Assembly (NCBI GenBank): GCA_037190665.1
Contig: JBBCJT010000131.1
Span: forward strand, 1 to 13,532
Origin: JBBCJT01 sp037190665
GTDB lineage: Bacteria > Pseudomonadota > Alphaproteobacteria > Acetobacterales > Acetobacteraceae
Length of the DNA: 13,532 nt
Direction of reading: 5' to 3'
Positions 12,693-13,532 of this stretch are shown here, piece after piece. How positions within the stretch are numbered: the first letter of the stretch is position 1; each line of letters opens with the position of its first letter. The notes beneath the pieces are model-generated. The model did not search any database, was not told where the DNA came from, and saw only the letters and a program-made list of their open reading frames with translations. The position numbers and the translations under genes were made by a program.

Positions 12693-13532
12693 GTGAACAA
12701 GCCCGCCCCCGCCGCCACGGCCCCGCTCGCCCCCGAACGCGCCCGCCAGCTCGCCGCCGAGTTCGGTCTCGCGCCCGACGAGTTCGACAACGTGCTGGCC
12801 ATCCTCCGCCGCTCGCCCACGCTGACGGAACTCGGCGTGTTCAGCGTGATGTGGTCGGAGCACTGCTCCTACAAATCCTCCCGCGTCTGGCTGAAGGAAC
12901 TGCCGACCAAGGCCCCCTGGGTCATCCAGGGCCCGGGCGAGAATGCCGGCGTGATCGACATCGGCGACGGGCTGGCCGCCGTCTTCAAGATGGAAAGCCA
13001 CAACCACCCGTCCTTCATCGAACCCTACCAGGGGGCCGCGACGGGCGTGGGCGGCATCCTGCGCGACGTGTTCACCATGGGCGCGCGGCCCATCGCCAAC
13101 CTCAACGCGCTCCGCTTCGGCGACCCCACCCACCCGCGCACCCGTGCGGTGGTCGATGGCGTGGTCCGCGGCATCGGCGGCTACGGCACCAGCGTCGGCG
13201 TGCCGACCGCGGGCGGCGAGGTGAATGACCACCCCGCCTACAACGGCAACCCGCTGGTCAACGCCATGACCGTGGGCATCGCGCCCGCCGACCGCATCTT
13301 CTATTCGGCCGCCGCCGGCGTGGGGAATCCGGTGGTCTATGTCGGCTCGAAGACCGGCCGCGACGGCATCCACGGCGCCACCATGGCGTCCACCGAGTTC
13401 TCCGCCGATTCGGAGGAGAAGCGCCCCACCGTCCAGATCGGCGACCCGTTCACCGAGAAGCTGCTGATCGAGGCCTGCATGGAGCTGATGGCGACCGACG
13501 CCATCGTCGCCATCCAGGACATGGGCGCGGCC
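12693..13532 (+). CDS. purL: Phosphoribosylformylglycinamidine synthase subunit PurL, N-terminal part (cut by window edge)
   Basis: PurL is the synthetase subunit that converts FGAR, ATP and PurQ-derived ammonia to FGAM. The first 280 codons are present; small-type PurL proteins are about 730-750 residues. Family motifs are clear: SVMWSEHCSYKSS (51-63) near the active site, FKMESHNHPSFIEPYQGAATGVGGILRD (98-125) for ATP/FGAR binding, GGYGTSVGVPTAGGE (162-176), and GSKTGRDGIHGATMAS (218-233). The protein opens directly on the small-type N-terminus, with no large PurS-like domain as in the fused enzyme, so PurQ and PurS must be separate. The start is a GTG (MNKPAPAATAP...); no in-frame ATG fits, and the Shine-Dalgarno sequence is weak. 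It lies 159 bases downstream of purQ on the same strand. Assignment is very secure; the start codon is probable. Confidence 0.96.
   Translation, partial: MNKPAPAATAPLAPERARQLAAEFGLAPDEFDNVLAILRRSPTLTELGVFSVMWSEHCSYKSSRVWLKELPTKAPWVIQGPGENAGVIDIGDGLAAVFKMESHNHPSFIEPYQGAATGVGGILRDVFTMGARPIANLNALRFGDPTHPRTRAVVDGVVRGIGGYGTSVGVPTAGGEVNDHPAYNGNPLVNAMTVGIAPADRIFYSAAAGVGNPVVYVGSKTGRDGIHGATMASTEFSADSEEKRPTVQIGDPFTEKLLIEACMELMATDAIVAIQDMGAA

Noticed and set aside
11640..13373. 577-codon open frame on the minus strand opposite purQ and purL
   Set aside because: Spans two well-identified genes; composition is typical of antisense frames in GC-rich genomes.
1..13532. CRISPR array, tRNA/rRNA genes, transposase or phage genes
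   Set aside because: No regularly spaced repeats, tRNA-like cloverleaf or rRNA sequence, and no transposase or phage motifs were found on either strand.

Overview
The window is very GC-rich, its genes use G/C-ending codons throughout, and the gene families present (class II fumarase, QueG, a PA0069-type radical SAM protein, separate purQ and small purL, heme-type TonB receptors) suggest the chromosome of an alphaproteobacterium, possibly Acetobacteraceae/Rhodospirillales. That placement is an inference from style and gene content. I see no IS element, phage gene, CRISPR array, tRNA or rRNA. No gene-free stretch exceeds about 250 bases; the longest is the 243-base divergent region at 7340-7582.

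Layout: (1) 1-485, minus: 5' part of fumC, running off the left edge. (2) 615-1865, plus: MFS transporter, divergent from fumC. (3) 7339 down to 1881, minus: a tight four-gene operon made of a TonB-dependent heme/hemoglobin-type receptor, a short HemS/HmuS-like protein, a ChaN-family protein without a signal peptide, and an SbmA/BacA/YddA-type ABC permease-ATPase fusion. Junctions are a 1-base overlap, a 4-base overlap and a 10-base gap. A near-palindromic Fur-like site lies upstream. (4) 7583-8311, plus: FMN-binding split-barrel (PNPOx-like) protein, divergent from the operon. (5) 8413-9339, plus: exported ADPRibase-Mn-like metallophosphoesterase. (6) 9352-9455: cluster of hairpins (REP-like), which also supplies the 3' end of queG. 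(7) 9427-10551, minus: queG. (8) 10618-11787, plus: SplB-like/PA0069-family radical SAM protein ending in QLSLF. (9) 11838-12533 purQ and 12693-13532 purL (5' part, running off the right edge).

The most interesting unit is the operon at 1881-7339. The receptor and HemS-like protein point to heme capture, but the usual inner-membrane importer HmuTUV is absent. In its place is a YddA/SbmA-type ABC protein, which in other bacteria (E. coli yddA-yddB, Pectobacterium fus genes) also sits beside a TonB receptor, plus a cytosolic ChaN homologue. I propose a variant heme or heme-peptide uptake and processing system under iron control. The second point of note is the radical SAM protein, whose extreme C-terminus matches the bacterial sliding-clamp-binding consensus and suggests a link to DNA replication or repair.
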